12,780 nucleotides of DNA from Chloroflexota bacterium (lineage in GTDB: Bacteria; Chloroflexota; Ktedonobacteria; Ktedonobacterales; Ktedonobacteraceae): NCBI GenBank assembly GCA_005879655.1, contig VBJK01000202.1, forward strand, positions 1 to 12,780. Reading direction: 5' to 3'. Below are positions 6,669 to 12,780 of the stretch, piece by piece. Below the pieces are notes generated by a model. It ran no database searches. It was not told the DNA's origin and saw nothing but the letters and a program-made list of their open reading frames with translations. The position numbers were made by a program, and so were the translations under genes. How positions within the stretch are numbered: position 1 is the first letter of the stretch; every line of letters begins with the position of its first letter.

Positions 6669-8282
6669 TTAAGCACCGGGTTTTACACGTTCCTTGTTAA
6701 ATGCTTCGATGATATCGCCGACCTCAGTATCGGTAAACTCTTCGAGGATGATACCGCACTCATAACCGGTGAGCACTTCTCGTACGTCATCCTTGCCACG
6801 ACGCAGAGAAGCAAACTTGCCTTCGTATTTCTTCTCCTCTTTACGCATAACGCGGGCCTGGGAAGAACGGGTAATTTTGCCATCAGTAATGCGACAACCA
6901 GCAATCACGACGGTTTTGCCTGCTTTGAAGATCTGGATGACCTCGGCATGCCCCTCGATCACTTCTTGATAAGTAGGTTCCAATAATCCTGTTAGTGCTG
7001 CACTAATATCATCGATCAACTTATAAATGACATTATAATAGCGGATATCAACGCCTTCTTTTTGAGCCTGACGTTGGGCTGCACCATCAGCCTTGACATT
7101 AAAACCAATGATAATAGCACCGGAGGCAGTTGCTAAGTGTACGTCTGTTTCGCTAATATTGCCGATACCTTCACTGATCAAGCGCACTTTGATATTCTCT
7201 TCGCCAACCTTTGTCAGGGTATTCTTGATAGCCTCGGCTGAACCTTGCACATCACATTTGAGAATGATGTTCAATTCTTTGACCTTCCCCTCTTGCATCT
7301 GCATGTAGAGGGTATCAAGGCTGACCTGACCGAGTGGCATCGTCTCGTTACGACGCTTTTCGGCTTCCTGCTGTGCCTGTTGCTTGGCGGTACGTTCGTC
7401 TTGGGCTACCTCTAGCCGATCACCGGCCTGAGGTACCTCAGGCAGTCCGAGAAGACTAACTGGTGTGCCTGGAGGGGCCTTCTGAATACGTTTCCCACGG
7501 TCATTAAACATAGCACGAACTTTACCAGCGATGGAACCGACAATAATGTTATCGCCCATCTTGAGTGTGCCTTGTTGCACGAGCACGGTTGCAGATGGTC
7601 CGCTACTCTTTTCCAGCTTCGCTTCAATGATGACGCCGGTTGCCAGCCGATTGGGATTAGCCTTGATGTCTTGCATTTCGGCAACCAACAGGATATATTC
7701 CAGCAACTCATCGATACCTGTAGCTTTGCGGGCCGAAACAGGGACACAGACGATCTCGCCGCCGTAGTCTTCGACTACCACATCGATCTCAGCCAGCTGT
7801 TGTTTCACACGATCTGGATTAGCATTGGCTTTGTCAATCTTATTCAGGGCGATAATGAGAGGCATTTTGGCCGCTCTGGCATGGTCAATGGCTTCGCGTG
7901 TTTGAGGCATAACGCCATCATCGGCTGCAATCACGATAATTGCGATATGCGCAACCTGGGCACCACGTGCACGCATTGCGGTAAAGGCTTCGTGTCCGGG
8001 GGTATCCAGGAAGGTAATTTTCTTGCCGCTTACCTCCACCTGGTAGGCACCTATATGTTGTGTGATGCCACCAGCCTCACCTGCTGCGACCTTTGTCTTA
8101 CGGATGGTATCAAGCAAGGATGTCTTACCATGATCGACGTGACCCATGATAGTGACAACGGGGGGAACCGTTACCGTGTTCTCCTCTGGTTGCGCGGCTC
8201 GCACGGCTTCACTGATGCTCTGGACCGCTGGCGTAGCAGTATGGGCGCTCTGTGTCGCCTCGAAGCTGAGATCAGTAGCCAC
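6669..8282 (-). CDS. infB: translation initiation factor IF-2, G domain to C-terminus (frame-broken gene)
   Basis: IF-2 is the GTPase that brings initiator fMet-tRNA to the 30S subunit and promotes 50S joining. In this 537-residue reading the G1 motif GHVDHGKT is at 47-54, G3 DTPGH at 93-97 and G4 NKID at 147-150, followed by domain II, the linker helix region (about residues 285-310), C1 and the fMet-tRNA-binding C2 domain to a normal C-terminus. Everything from the G domain onward looks complete. The first in-frame start, GTG at 8282, has no ribosome-binding site and lies inside the conserved N2 segment [16 protein letters not shown], whose homology extends upstream to about 8336. The gene therefore truly starts at 9153 and is broken near 8336-8340. 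Confidence 0.93.
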   Translation of the reverse strand: MATDLSFEATQSAHTATPAVQSISEAVRAAQPEENTVTVPPVVTIMGHVDHGKTSLLDTIRKTKVAAGEAGGITQHIGAYQVEVSGKKITFLDTPGHEAFTAMRARGAQVAHIAIIVIAADDGVMPQTREAIDHARAAKMPLIIALNKIDKANANPDRVKQQLAEIDVVVEDYGGEIVCVPVSARKATGIDELLEYILLVAEMQDIKANPNRLATGVIIEAKLEKSSGPSATVLVQQGTLKMGDNIIVGSIAGKVRAMFNDRGKRIQKAPPGTPVSLLGLPEVPQAGDRLEVAQDERTAKQQAQQEAEKRRNETMPLGQVSLDTLYMQMQEGKVKELNIILKCDVQGSAEAIKNTLTKVGEENIKVRLISEGIGNISETDVHLATASGAIIIGFNVKADGAAQRQAQKEGVDIRYYNVIYKLIDDISAALTGLLEPTYQEVIEGHAEVIQIFKAGKTVVIAGCRITDGKITRSSQARVMRKEEKKYEGKFASLRRGKDDVREVLTGYECGIILEEFTDTEVGDIIEAFNKERVKPGA

Positions 8283-8313
8283 CAGCGCTGCTTTGTCATA
8301 ATCAATGACCTGG

Positions 8314-9153
8314 TTAATATTGGCAAAGATGCCATGCTAGCTCGGCCAGATCCTTCACCACAATCTGTGGAGGGATAGAGACCGGACCAGTTGGCTTTTC
8401 TTTCACTGGCGCTACTCGCCGCTCAGCTGGACGTTGTGCGGGCGTCGCAGGACGTCCAGATGGGCGATTCGCGGTTGTATGCTGGGCACCACCAGAACGT
8501 GTCCCTGTAGTTGTCGGATTATTGCCCCCTCGAGGTCCTGGATACCGTTGTCTTTCCCCTGGGTGAGCATGACCCCCTCCTTGCTGCGTCTGCGTCCCGG
8601 CAACATGTGTTGAACGTTGTTGCTGAGGCGCGTTGCCATAGCGTTGGGGACCACCGGGACGCTGAGGGGCCGCCGGGCGCGATGACCCTACGTTAGAGGG
8701 AGCATTATGCCCACCGCTGTTACGCTGGCCCGACGGGTAATTCCCACCATAGCGTTGTCCTGTCACTCCGGGTGGTCGTTGTGTATGTGGATGACCAGCC
8801 ACATTGTTCTGCGGGGCCATGGCAGCACGTTGTCCTGTCACATGTGGGGCTGAACCTGTACTGGTGTCATTCCCATGCTGAGGACGCGTCTCATTACCAT
8901 GCTGGGTACGTGTATCATTCCCATGCTGAGGACGTGCCTCGTTGCCATGTTGAATGCGTGTATCATTCCCATGTTGAGGACGTGGCGTTCCCTGGGATGT
9001 TGGGGGTGTACGACGCCGAGCCGCAGTTTTTCCTTCCTGTTCCTGACCGCCTGACGCAGCGCCCTCTGATCTTGGGCGAGCGGGTGGTCTGGTCCTCGTA
9101 CTTACTGTTTTGGCCTGTTCTGGGGCATCTGGAAATTCAGATGTGTCTCTCAT
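8314..9153 (-). CDS. infB: translation initiation factor IF-2, N-terminal part (frame-broken gene)
   Basis: This is the 5' part of infB. Residues 1-257 are a long disordered, Gly/Pro/Gln/Arg-rich and basic extension, typical of IF-2 in high-GC Gram-positive-like lineages, and include five tandem octapeptides (about 57-96). Residues 261-272 are the start of the conserved N2 domain (IPPQIVVKDLAEL). Immediately after, the frame runs to a TAA at 8314 through non-native codons, while the correct continuation (HGIFANINQ) is in another frame 1 base later. About 14 expected N2 residues are absent, so this is an out-of-frame deletion. The ATG at 9153 has AAGGGAG 8 bases upstream. Alone the fragment has no GTPase domain. 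Confidence 0.85.
   Translation of the reverse strand: MRDTSEFPDAPEQAKTVSTRTRPPARPRSEGAASGGQEQEGKTAARRRTPPTSQGTPRPQHGNDTRIQHGNEARPQHGNDTRTQHGNETRPQHGNDTSTGSAPHVTGQRAAMAPQNNVAGHPHTQRPPGVTGQRYGGNYPSGQRNSGGHNAPSNVGSSRPAAPQRPGGPQRYGNAPQQQRSTHVAGTQTQQGGGHAHPGERQRYPGPRGGNNPTTTGTRSGGAQHTTANRPSGRPATPAQRPAERRVAPVKEKPTGPVSIPPQIVVKDLAELAWHLCQY
8867..8986 (-). repeat. five 24-bp tandem repeats coding for QHGN-type octapeptides
   Basis: Five consecutive 24-bp units (8867, 8891, 8915, 8939 and 8963) encode octapeptides of the form QHGN-D/E-T/A-R-x in the disordered N-terminal extension of IF-2. Units 1, 3 and 5 are most alike; units 2 and 4 diverge at several bases. The 24-bp period preserves the reading frame when copies are gained or lost. 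Probable origin is replication slippage. Confidence 0.9.
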
Positions 9154-9226
9154 GAAGAAGACTCCCTTCTATCATACTGATGCGCCACTTGTAGCGACGG
9201 AAATCTCTCTTCACAGCCACAAAGAA

Positions 9227-9260
9227 GGTCTGTCGCCCTTAATCAGGAAGGGGACAGACC
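9227..9260. repeat. 13-bp inverted repeat with GGTCTGTC / GACAGACC arms
   Basis: GGTCTGTC-G-CCCTT (9227-9240) pairs with AAGGG-GACAGACC (9248-9260) over 13 bp with one bulged G; the loop is AATCAGG. It is not followed by a T-run on either strand, so it is not a standard intrinsic terminator. Such GGGGACAGACC palindromes resemble dispersed REP-type repeats, but this cannot be confirmed from one copy. It lies about 75 bases upstream of the infB start. Confidence 0.6.
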
Positions 9261-9524
9261 CTCGTTTGTACAGTGCCAGGCATGTTTCAGTCTGCGCTCT
9301 CTGGCGTTAGAGGCTATGTTTACATAGTCATAAGCTGATCGCTCCGCAAACATTCGCTGCTATACCACTGCCCTTTAGACGAGGGGCTGTGTCTCTATCA
9401 AGAGTAGAGATAAAACAATAAAAAGACGCATTGTTCAATCCTCATCCAACCTGCCGATTGGATGCCAGTATTGAAAAACTTTCTATCCTCTTGCGGAAGA
9501 TAGGTACAATCTACAATTTCTTTC

Positions 9525-9553
9525 AGTATAGCCTACTCTACAGATCCTTGCAA
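9525..9553 (-). promoter_or_regulatory. candidate sigma-70-type promoter for infB
   Basis: On the minus strand TTGCAA (9548-9553; 4 of 6 to TTGACA) is separated by 17 bases from TATACT (9525-9530; 5 of 6 to TATAAT). Transcription would start near 9518, giving infB and downstream genes a start independent of the nusA promoter. Judged by eye only. Confidence 0.4.
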
Positions 9554-9636
9554 ATTTCTCCCGACAGTCAGGGCAATCCCTTGTGGTTGCCTTGTGCCTC
9601 GCTGCAAACGTGGTGGCTCTACTGCTTGACGTTTTC

Positions 9637-10005
9637 TCAACTCTCTGCTACTTTTTTGCGACTAGTCGCACTTTTTGCTTCCTGTGTAGTCAATGGCGTG
9701 ACTTCTTCTGGCGGTAAGGTTGCAACATACTCGTCCAATTGTGCACGATCCTCTTCGGATATGGTGACATCTAGCTCGCGTTCCAGACGCTTCGATTTCA
9801 TCACTTGCTTCCAGCATGAGAGCCGAGCACAGAGGTAGGCCCCACGCCCGGATTTCTTGCCAGTGGCATCGATGAGTACATGACCATCTGGCGTACGCAC
9901 GACGCGTAAGAGTTCGCGCTTCGATTTTGTCTCACGGCAAGAGATGCAAGTACGCAGAGGAACATGCTTTGGCCGTTTGGGCTGTTTTCCTGCTGCTTTC
10001 GCCAT
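9637..10005 (-). CDS. rnpM: YlxR-family RNA-binding protein (RNase P modulator RnpM)
   Basis: A 122-residue basic protein. The DUF448/YlxR core covers about residues 15-78, with RTCISCRE (18-25), RELLRVVRTPDG and the SGRGAYLC motif, followed by a C-terminal extension rich in Glu, Thr and Lys. In Bacillus subtilis the YlxR protein (RnpM) binds RNase P RNA and modulates its activity. It lies 19 bases after nusA, as usual for the family. The ATG at 10005 has GGAGGGG 6 bases upstream. Frame and length are normal. Confidence 0.92.
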   Translation of the reverse strand: MAKAAGKQPKRPKHVPLRTCISCRETKSKRELLRVVRTPDGHVLIDATGKKSGRGAYLCARLSCWKQVMKSKRLERELDVTISEEDRAQLDEYVATLPPEEVTPLTTQEAKSATSRKKVAES

Positions 10006-10024
10006 AGAAAGCCCCTCCCTCTAA

Positions 10025-11206
10025 CTAATCCCGACCATAGGAGGAATTGTTACGACCTCCACCGCGATGCCCTGAGCGTTTTCCACTCTGAGAACGGTCA
10101 CGGCGTGGCACATGGCTCGTCACTGGTTCCTGAGCTTCATCTACATGCTCATCGAAGGTCTCGCCCTCGGCGGGTTTTGCAACATCAACACGCCAACCTG
10201 TCAGCTTTGCCGCCAAGCGAGCGTTTTGCCCGTCTTTGCCGATAGCGAGGGATAATTGCTTCTCTTGCACAGTCACGAGGGCTGTATGATCGGATTCGCG
10301 CAATTCCACCCTTAAAGGCTTTACCGGACTAAGTGCATTTCCAACAAAGGTCGCTTGGTCTGGACTCCACAGGATGATATCAATTTTCTCTTCGTTCAAC
10401 TCGTGCACTGTATTATTAATGCGTGATCCACGGACGCCGACGCAGGAACCAATAGGGTCCAGACCCTCCTGGCGGGCATAGACTGCGACCTTCGTGCGGC
10501 TTCCTGGCTCGCGGGCAATCGCTTTAATCTCCACAGTACCCTCATAGATTTCAGGTACTTCTGCCTCAAAAAGACGGCGCACAAGATCGCGATGGGTGCG
10601 TGAAACAAGAATTTGTAACATACGCCCTTGGACGCGCCGTACGTCATAGACATAGACACGGATGCGTTGCCCAGGACGATAACGCTCAGTTGCAACTTCT
10701 TCGCTAGCGGGCATGATCCCCTCTACTTTGTCGGCCTTATCCAGGTCAAAGTCGAGTAACCAACCGCGAGCTGGGTCCTTGCGGGTGAGCGTACCGAGAC
10801 GAATTTCGCCAACCCAGTTCTTGATCTGTTCGTAGAGATGTTCATGTTCCGCTTCACGAATGCGTTGCAGAATAACCTGTTTTGCCGTCTGCGTTGGAAT
10901 ACGCGCGAAGATGAACGAGGAGTCAACATCAACGAATTGCCCAAGGGCCGCTTTAGGGTAAAGGAGTTGTGCCTCTGCCAGGGAGACCTCTTCGTTAGGA
11001 TCTTTAACCTGGGCTACGACTCGTTTTGAGGCCCAGACATGTACCTCACCGTTCTTATCGACCTCGATACGCACATTCTCGCCACCGCCGAAGCTCTTGC
11101 GATAAGCTGCTAGCAGGGCTGTGGCTACAGTCTCCATTACTACTTCGCGGGGTAGTCCCTTTTCGGCAATTAATTGTGCGATAGCCGCTTGAAATTCGCT
11201 CCTCAT
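10025..11206 (-). CDS. nusA: transcription termination/antitermination protein NusA
   Basis: A 393-residue protein that binds RNA polymerase and nascent RNA to control pausing, termination and antitermination. The N-terminal polymerase-binding domain is about residues 1-125, S1 about 130-205, KH1 about 225-285 with [11 protein letters not shown] at 253-263, and KH2 about 290-350 with [17 protein letters not shown] at 322-338. All domains match the Gram-positive form; there are no extra acidic repeats as in Escherichia coli. The last about 25 residues are a basic Arg/Gly/Ser tail (RRD...GHRGGGR...), which may add RNA contacts. The ATG at 11206 has GGAGGAG 8 bases upstream. No rimP precedes it; it is the first gene of the operon, behind a near-consensus promoter. 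Confidence 0.96.
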   Translation of the reverse strand: MRSEFQAAIAQLIAEKGLPREVVMETVATALLAAYRKSFGGGENVRIEVDKNGEVHVWASKRVVAQVKDPNEEVSLAEAQLLYPKAALGQFVDVDSSFIFARIPTQTAKQVILQRIREAEHEHLYEQIKNWVGEIRLGTLTRKDPARGWLLDFDLDKADKVEGIMPASEEVATERYRPGQRIRVYVYDVRRVQGRMLQILVSRTHRDLVRRLFEAEVPEIYEGTVEIKAIAREPGSRTKVAVYARQEGLDPIGSCVGVRGSRINNTVHELNEEKIDIILWSPDQATFVGNALSPVKPLRVELRESDHTALVTVQEKQLSLAIGKDGQNARLAAKLTGWRVDVAKPAEGETFDEHVDEAQEPVTSHVPRRDRSQSGKRSGHRGGGRNNSSYGRD

Positions 11207-11283
11207 ATGCCTTGCTCCTCCCGCTGGTGCCCAGTAGAAACTAACTCATTTTTTCGCGTGCAAAGAAAAAGTCTCTGGCAAAC

Positions 11284-11310
11284 AGAAAAGTGGGGGCTGC
11301 CCACTTTTCT
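11284..11310. promoter_or_regulatory. 11-bp perfect stem-loop in the nusA leader
   Basis: AGAAAAGTGGG (11284-11294) and CCCACTTTTCT (11300-11310) pair perfectly around a GGCTG loop. With the predicted start near 11333 it lies about 25 bases into the nusA transcript. On the minus strand the stem is followed by GTTTGCC, not by a pure T-run, so it is more likely a leader structure or attenuator than a strong terminator. Confidence 0.55.
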
Positions 11311-11339
11311 CAAAAAAAGTTTTCTTAATTCTGTCTGTT

Positions 11340-11368
11340 ATTATATCATGAAAATGCTTTTTTGACTA
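11340..11368 (-). promoter_or_regulatory. strong extended -10 promoter for nusA operon
   Basis: On the minus strand TAGTCA (11363-11368; 4 of 6) is followed after exactly 17 bases by a perfect TATAAT (11340-11345) preceded by TGA, giving an extended TGnTATAAT. The predicted start is near 11333, about 125 bases before the nusA ATG. Position and quality fit a main promoter for the whole minus-strand operon. Confidence 0.7.
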
Positions 11369-11392
11369 GTATAGTTCCCTGATGATCTGGCC

Positions 11393-11417
11393 AAATCTGG
11401 CAAGCAGTGCCAGATTT
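11393..11417. repeat. 10-bp perfect inverted repeat, loop AGCAG
   Basis: AAATCTGGCA (11393-11402) and TGCCAGATTT (11408-11417) are perfect complements with a 5-base spacer. It lies upstream of both promoters, about 25 bases from the nusA -35 box, so it may be a protein-binding site; a T-run is lacking for a terminator role. Confidence 0.5.
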
Positions 11418-11452
11418 CACAGTTGCACAAGGCACGCTCCCTGCAACGGAGC

Positions 11453-11470
11453 GTAGTAGCTAGCTACTAC
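11453..11470. promoter_or_regulatory. perfect 18-bp palindrome, candidate operator
   Basis: GTAGTAGCTAGCTACTAC equals its own reverse complement. It ends 20 bases before the extended -10 of the acyl-CoA dehydrogenase promoter, so it would cover the -35 region, a classical repressor position. A TetR- or GntR-type fatty-acid regulator would be a natural partner, but none is in the window. Confidence 0.5.
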
Positions 11471-11489
11471 AGGAAGATGTGCCCTCCTG

Positions 11490-11498
11490 TGATATACT
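11490..11498 (+). promoter_or_regulatory. candidate extended -10 promoter of acyl-CoA dehydrogenase gene
   Basis: TGATATACT (TGnTATACT; 5 of 6 in the hexamer) has no good -35 box at 17 bases upstream, as is common with extended -10 promoters. Transcription would start near 11505, about 105 bases before the ATG at 11610. Confidence 0.45.
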
Positions 11499-11609
11499 GC
11501 TGTTGTGTTGTTACACAGGATTCTCAAATGGCTTAGGATGCTTTCATACGCGTCCTCTGCTTTTGTACAAAACGAAAAACCATCATACATAGAGAAGAGG
11601 AGCATATAC

Positions 11610-12269
11610 ATGGCTGTATCTCATATCAGTGAGGAAGAAAAGGATTTAATTGCTGCGATTCGAGAAATTGCTCAGGAACGTGTTGCGCCACGCGCGGCGG
11701 AGATAGATCACTCTGGCACATTTCCATGGGATATAAAGGAATTACTCGCGCAACAGGATATTTTGGCGATGCCGTTTCCTACGGAATATGGTGGTATCGG
11801 GGCCAGCGAGCAGGCTAATGTCATGGCGATTGAAGAGCTTTCTCGCCATTGTGCCACAACCGGCTTGCTACTTGCAGTCCAGCAGCTGGGTACCGTACCG
11901 ATCCTGCTAGCGGGCACTGAGGAGCAGAAGCGTCAATACTTTCCACGATTGGCAAGTGGCGAATGGTTGGCAGCCTTTGGTTTGACCGAATCCGGCTCAG
12001 GGTCAGATGCGGCGGCGATGCGGACCATGGCAGTACGCAAGGGAAATAAATACATTTTGAACGGTGCGAAACGCTTTATTACGAACGGCGGTCTGGCTCA
12101 GGTGAACTCCATCTTTGCGATCACTGATCCTGAGAAAGGGACACGTGGTATCAGTGCCTTCATCGTTGATAAGGATTTTCCTGGTTTTTCCGTTGGGCGT
12201 GTTGAGGAGAAGATGGGGATTAAGGGATCGCAGACGGCGGAACTCATCTTTACCGATTTTTTAAAATAG
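11610..12269 (+). CDS. acyl-CoA dehydrogenase, N-terminal and middle part (frame-broken gene)
   Basis: Acyl-CoA dehydrogenases are FAD enzymes that make the alpha-beta double bond in fatty- or branched-acyl-CoA and pass electrons to electron-transfer flavoprotein. This 219-residue fragment holds the N-terminal helical domain (about 5-115) and the beta-barrel domain, with LTESGSGSD at 125-133 (FAD/substrate contact), KRFITNG at 154-160 and [15 protein letters not shown] at 202-216. After that Asp the frame ends in three codons at a TAG (12267-12269). The family normally continues with a VPxxNLLGxxGxG segment before [10 protein letters not shown]; that segment of about 15 residues is missing and the gene resumes one frame over. 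The ATG at 11610 has GAGGAG 7 bases upstream; the longer frame from 11505 is not family-like. Confidence 0.88.
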   Translation: MAVSHISEEEKDLIAAIREIAQERVAPRAAEIDHSGTFPWDIKELLAQQDILAMPFPTEYGGIGASEQANVMAIEELSRHCATTGLLLAVQQLGTVPILLAGTEEQKRQYFPRLASGEWLAAFGLTESGSGSDAAAMRTMAVRKGNKYILNGAKRFITNGGLAQVNSIFAITDPEKGTRGISAFIVDKDFPGFSVGRVEEKMGIKGSQTAELIFTDFLK

Positions 12270-12271
12270 CA

Positions 12272-12715
12272 ATGATGACGCTTGATCGAACACGCATTGG
12301 TATTGCAGCACAAGCCGTCGGTATTGCGCAAGGGGCGCTGGACCTGGCTATAGCGTATGCCAAACAGCGTGTACAGTTCAACAGGCCCATTGCTGAATTT
12401 CAGGGCATCCAGTTTATGCTAGCCGATATGGCAACACAGGTAGAAGCTGCCCGCCTGCTGGTCTATAATGTTGCTGAGATGGTTGATCGTGGTGAGAAAA
12501 ACTTCGGTCCATATTCTGCCATGGCGAAAACATTTGCCTCCGACGCGGCTATGACGGTGACGAATGACGCTATTCAAGTCCTTGGTGGCTATGGCTATAT
12601 GAAGGAATATCCGGCGGAACGTATGATGCGCGATGCCAAGATTACGCAAATCTATGAGGGAACGAACCAGATCCAGCGTCTAGTGCTTGCTCGTGCCCTC
12701 TTGTCAGAATCATAA
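12272..12715 (+). CDS. acyl-CoA dehydrogenase, C-terminal part (frame-broken gene)
   Basis: The C-terminal helical domain of the same enzyme, in frame with FKIAMMTLD from about 12260. It shows [17 protein letters not shown] near its start, QVLGGYGY at 102-109 and [11 protein letters not shown] at 127-137, where Glu129 is the position of the catalytic base in short/medium-chain-type enzymes. It ends normally at TAA 12713-12715. The ATG at 12272 has no ribosome-binding site and would be an internal methionine in an intact gene. Substrate class cannot be fixed; the pattern is that of short-chain/butyryl-type members. Confidence 0.86.
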   Translation: MMTLDRTRIGIAAQAVGIAQGALDLAIAYAKQRVQFNRPIAEFQGIQFMLADMATQVEAARLLVYNVAEMVDRGEKNFGPYSAMAKTFASDAAMTVTNDAIQVLGGYGYMKEYPAERMMRDAKITQIYEGTNQIQRLVLARALLSES

Positions 12716-12745
12716 TTACATTTCAGCGATAGAGGATCAGTGATC

Positions 12746-12780
12746 ATGCCATCAATTTCTTTTGATCCCTCTGCCCATGA
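12746..12780 (+). CDS. start of an unidentified gene (cut by window edge)
   Basis: An ATG at 12746 follows AGAGGA by 9 bases, 30 bases after the acyl-CoA dehydrogenase stop on the same strand. Only 11 codons (MPSISFDPSAH) are visible before the edge, too few to name a family. The spacing suggests cotranscription with the dehydrogenase gene. Confidence 0.4.
   Translation, partial: MPSISFDPSAH

Larger units (their letters stand above)
9154..9636 (-). other. long non-coding gap: structured leader upstream of infB
   Basis: This 483-base stretch between rnpM and infB has no frame with gene-like features. On the minus strand it holds a candidate promoter near its start and at least five stem-loops: 9483-9503 (8 bp with one G-U), 9443-9464 (CATCCAA/TTGGATG, 7 bp), 9392-9410 (TCTCTA/TAGAGA), 9314-9327 (CTATG/CATAG) and 9227-9260 (13 bp). 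If the promoter is used, infB has a leader of about 365 bases. No riboswitch or tRNA fold that I recognise is present. In many bacteria this gap is short or holds an L7Ae-type gene, which is absent. Confidence 0.5.
11207..11609. other. divergent control region between nusA and acyl-CoA dehydrogenase
   Basis: This 403-base non-coding stretch holds two candidate promoters pointing outward and five stem-loops or palindromes: 11284-11310, 11393-11417, 11434-11454, 11453-11470 and 11469-11490. The most regular ones are entered separately. The 11434-11454 hairpin is ACGCTCC/GGAGCGT with a 7-base loop; 11469-11490 is ACAGGA/TCCTGT with a 10-base loop. No coding frame here is convincing. Confidence 0.6.

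Noticed and set aside
6435..6986. Plus-strand open frame of 183 codons across the palindromic element
   Set aside because: It runs through inverted repeats and then antisense to the infB 3' end; no ribosome-binding site or protein-like pattern.
7572..8378. Plus-strand open frame of 268 codons
   Set aside because: It is antisense to the conserved GTPase region of infB, has no family features, and is explained by codon composition of the opposite strand.
8867..8986. CRISPR-like repeat array
   Set aside because: The 24-bp units are directly adjacent without spacers and encode in-frame octapeptides of IF-2.
9300..9420. Possible tRNA or riboswitch in the infB leader
   Set aside because: Small stems are present, but no cloverleaf, T-loop or known aptamer core can be drawn.
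9431..9838. Plus-strand open frame of 135 codons
   Set aside because: It spans leader hairpins and the antisense of rnpM, with no ribosome-binding site or recognisable domain.
11505..11609. Upstream extension of the acyl-CoA dehydrogenase
   Set aside because: The added 35 residues do not resemble the family, and the ATG at 11610 has a strong GAGGAG site.
5350..12275. Programmed frameshifting or translational bypassing to explain the three frame changes
   Set aside because: Each junction lacks conserved residues rather than containing extra sequence, and no slippery heptamer with a downstream structure recurs at the three sites; a frame change could not restore the missing blocks.

Overview
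The window carries a bacterial housekeeping operon on the minus strand. Read 5'->3' on that strand (right to left here) it runs nusA, rnpM (ylxR), infB, rbfA, a DHH-family nrnA-like gene, truB, ribF, fhaA-like, fhaB-like, an FtsW/RodA-family gene, and the start of a coiled-coil protein cut by the left edge. To the right of nusA, a divergent acyl-CoA dehydrogenase gene lies on the plus strand, followed by the first codons of another gene at the right edge. The transcription/translation block (nusA to ribF) has the common bacterial order but lacks rimP and an L7Ae-type (ylxQ) gene. The three cell-envelope genes after it (DUF3662+FHA protein, membrane-anchored FHA protein, SEDS polymerase) match the fhaA-fhaB-rodA set of Actinobacteria. 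Together with intermediate base composition and the protein styles, this suggests a Gram-positive-like Chloroflexota such as Ktedonobacteria; this is inference, not proof.

Layout: 1-329 partial coiled-coil protein; 358-1737 SEDS protein; 1823-3136 two FHA proteins; 3133-5056 ribF and truB; 5058-6012 nrnA-like gene in two frames; 6009-6389 rbfA; 6431-6660 a long palindromic element between infB and rbfA; 6669-9153 infB in two frames, with 24-bp tandem repeats in its 5' part; 9154-9636 a structured leader with a candidate promoter; 9637-11206 rnpM and nusA; 11207-11609 a divergent control region with two candidate promoters and several stem-loops; 11610-12715 acyl-CoA dehydrogenase in two frames; 12746 onward the start of another gene.

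The most striking pattern is that three unrelated genes (nrnA-like, infB, acyl-CoA dehydrogenase) are each broken once. At each break the flanking protein is well conserved, the reading frame changes, and about 14-30 expected residues are absent. These are out-of-frame internal deletions rather than simple indels. Because infB is essential, a sequence-assembly fault is the leading explanation, but true gene decay is not excluded. The other notable items are the 230-bp palindromic element, the structured infB leader, and the perfect 18-bp palindrome in the acyl-CoA dehydrogenase control region.
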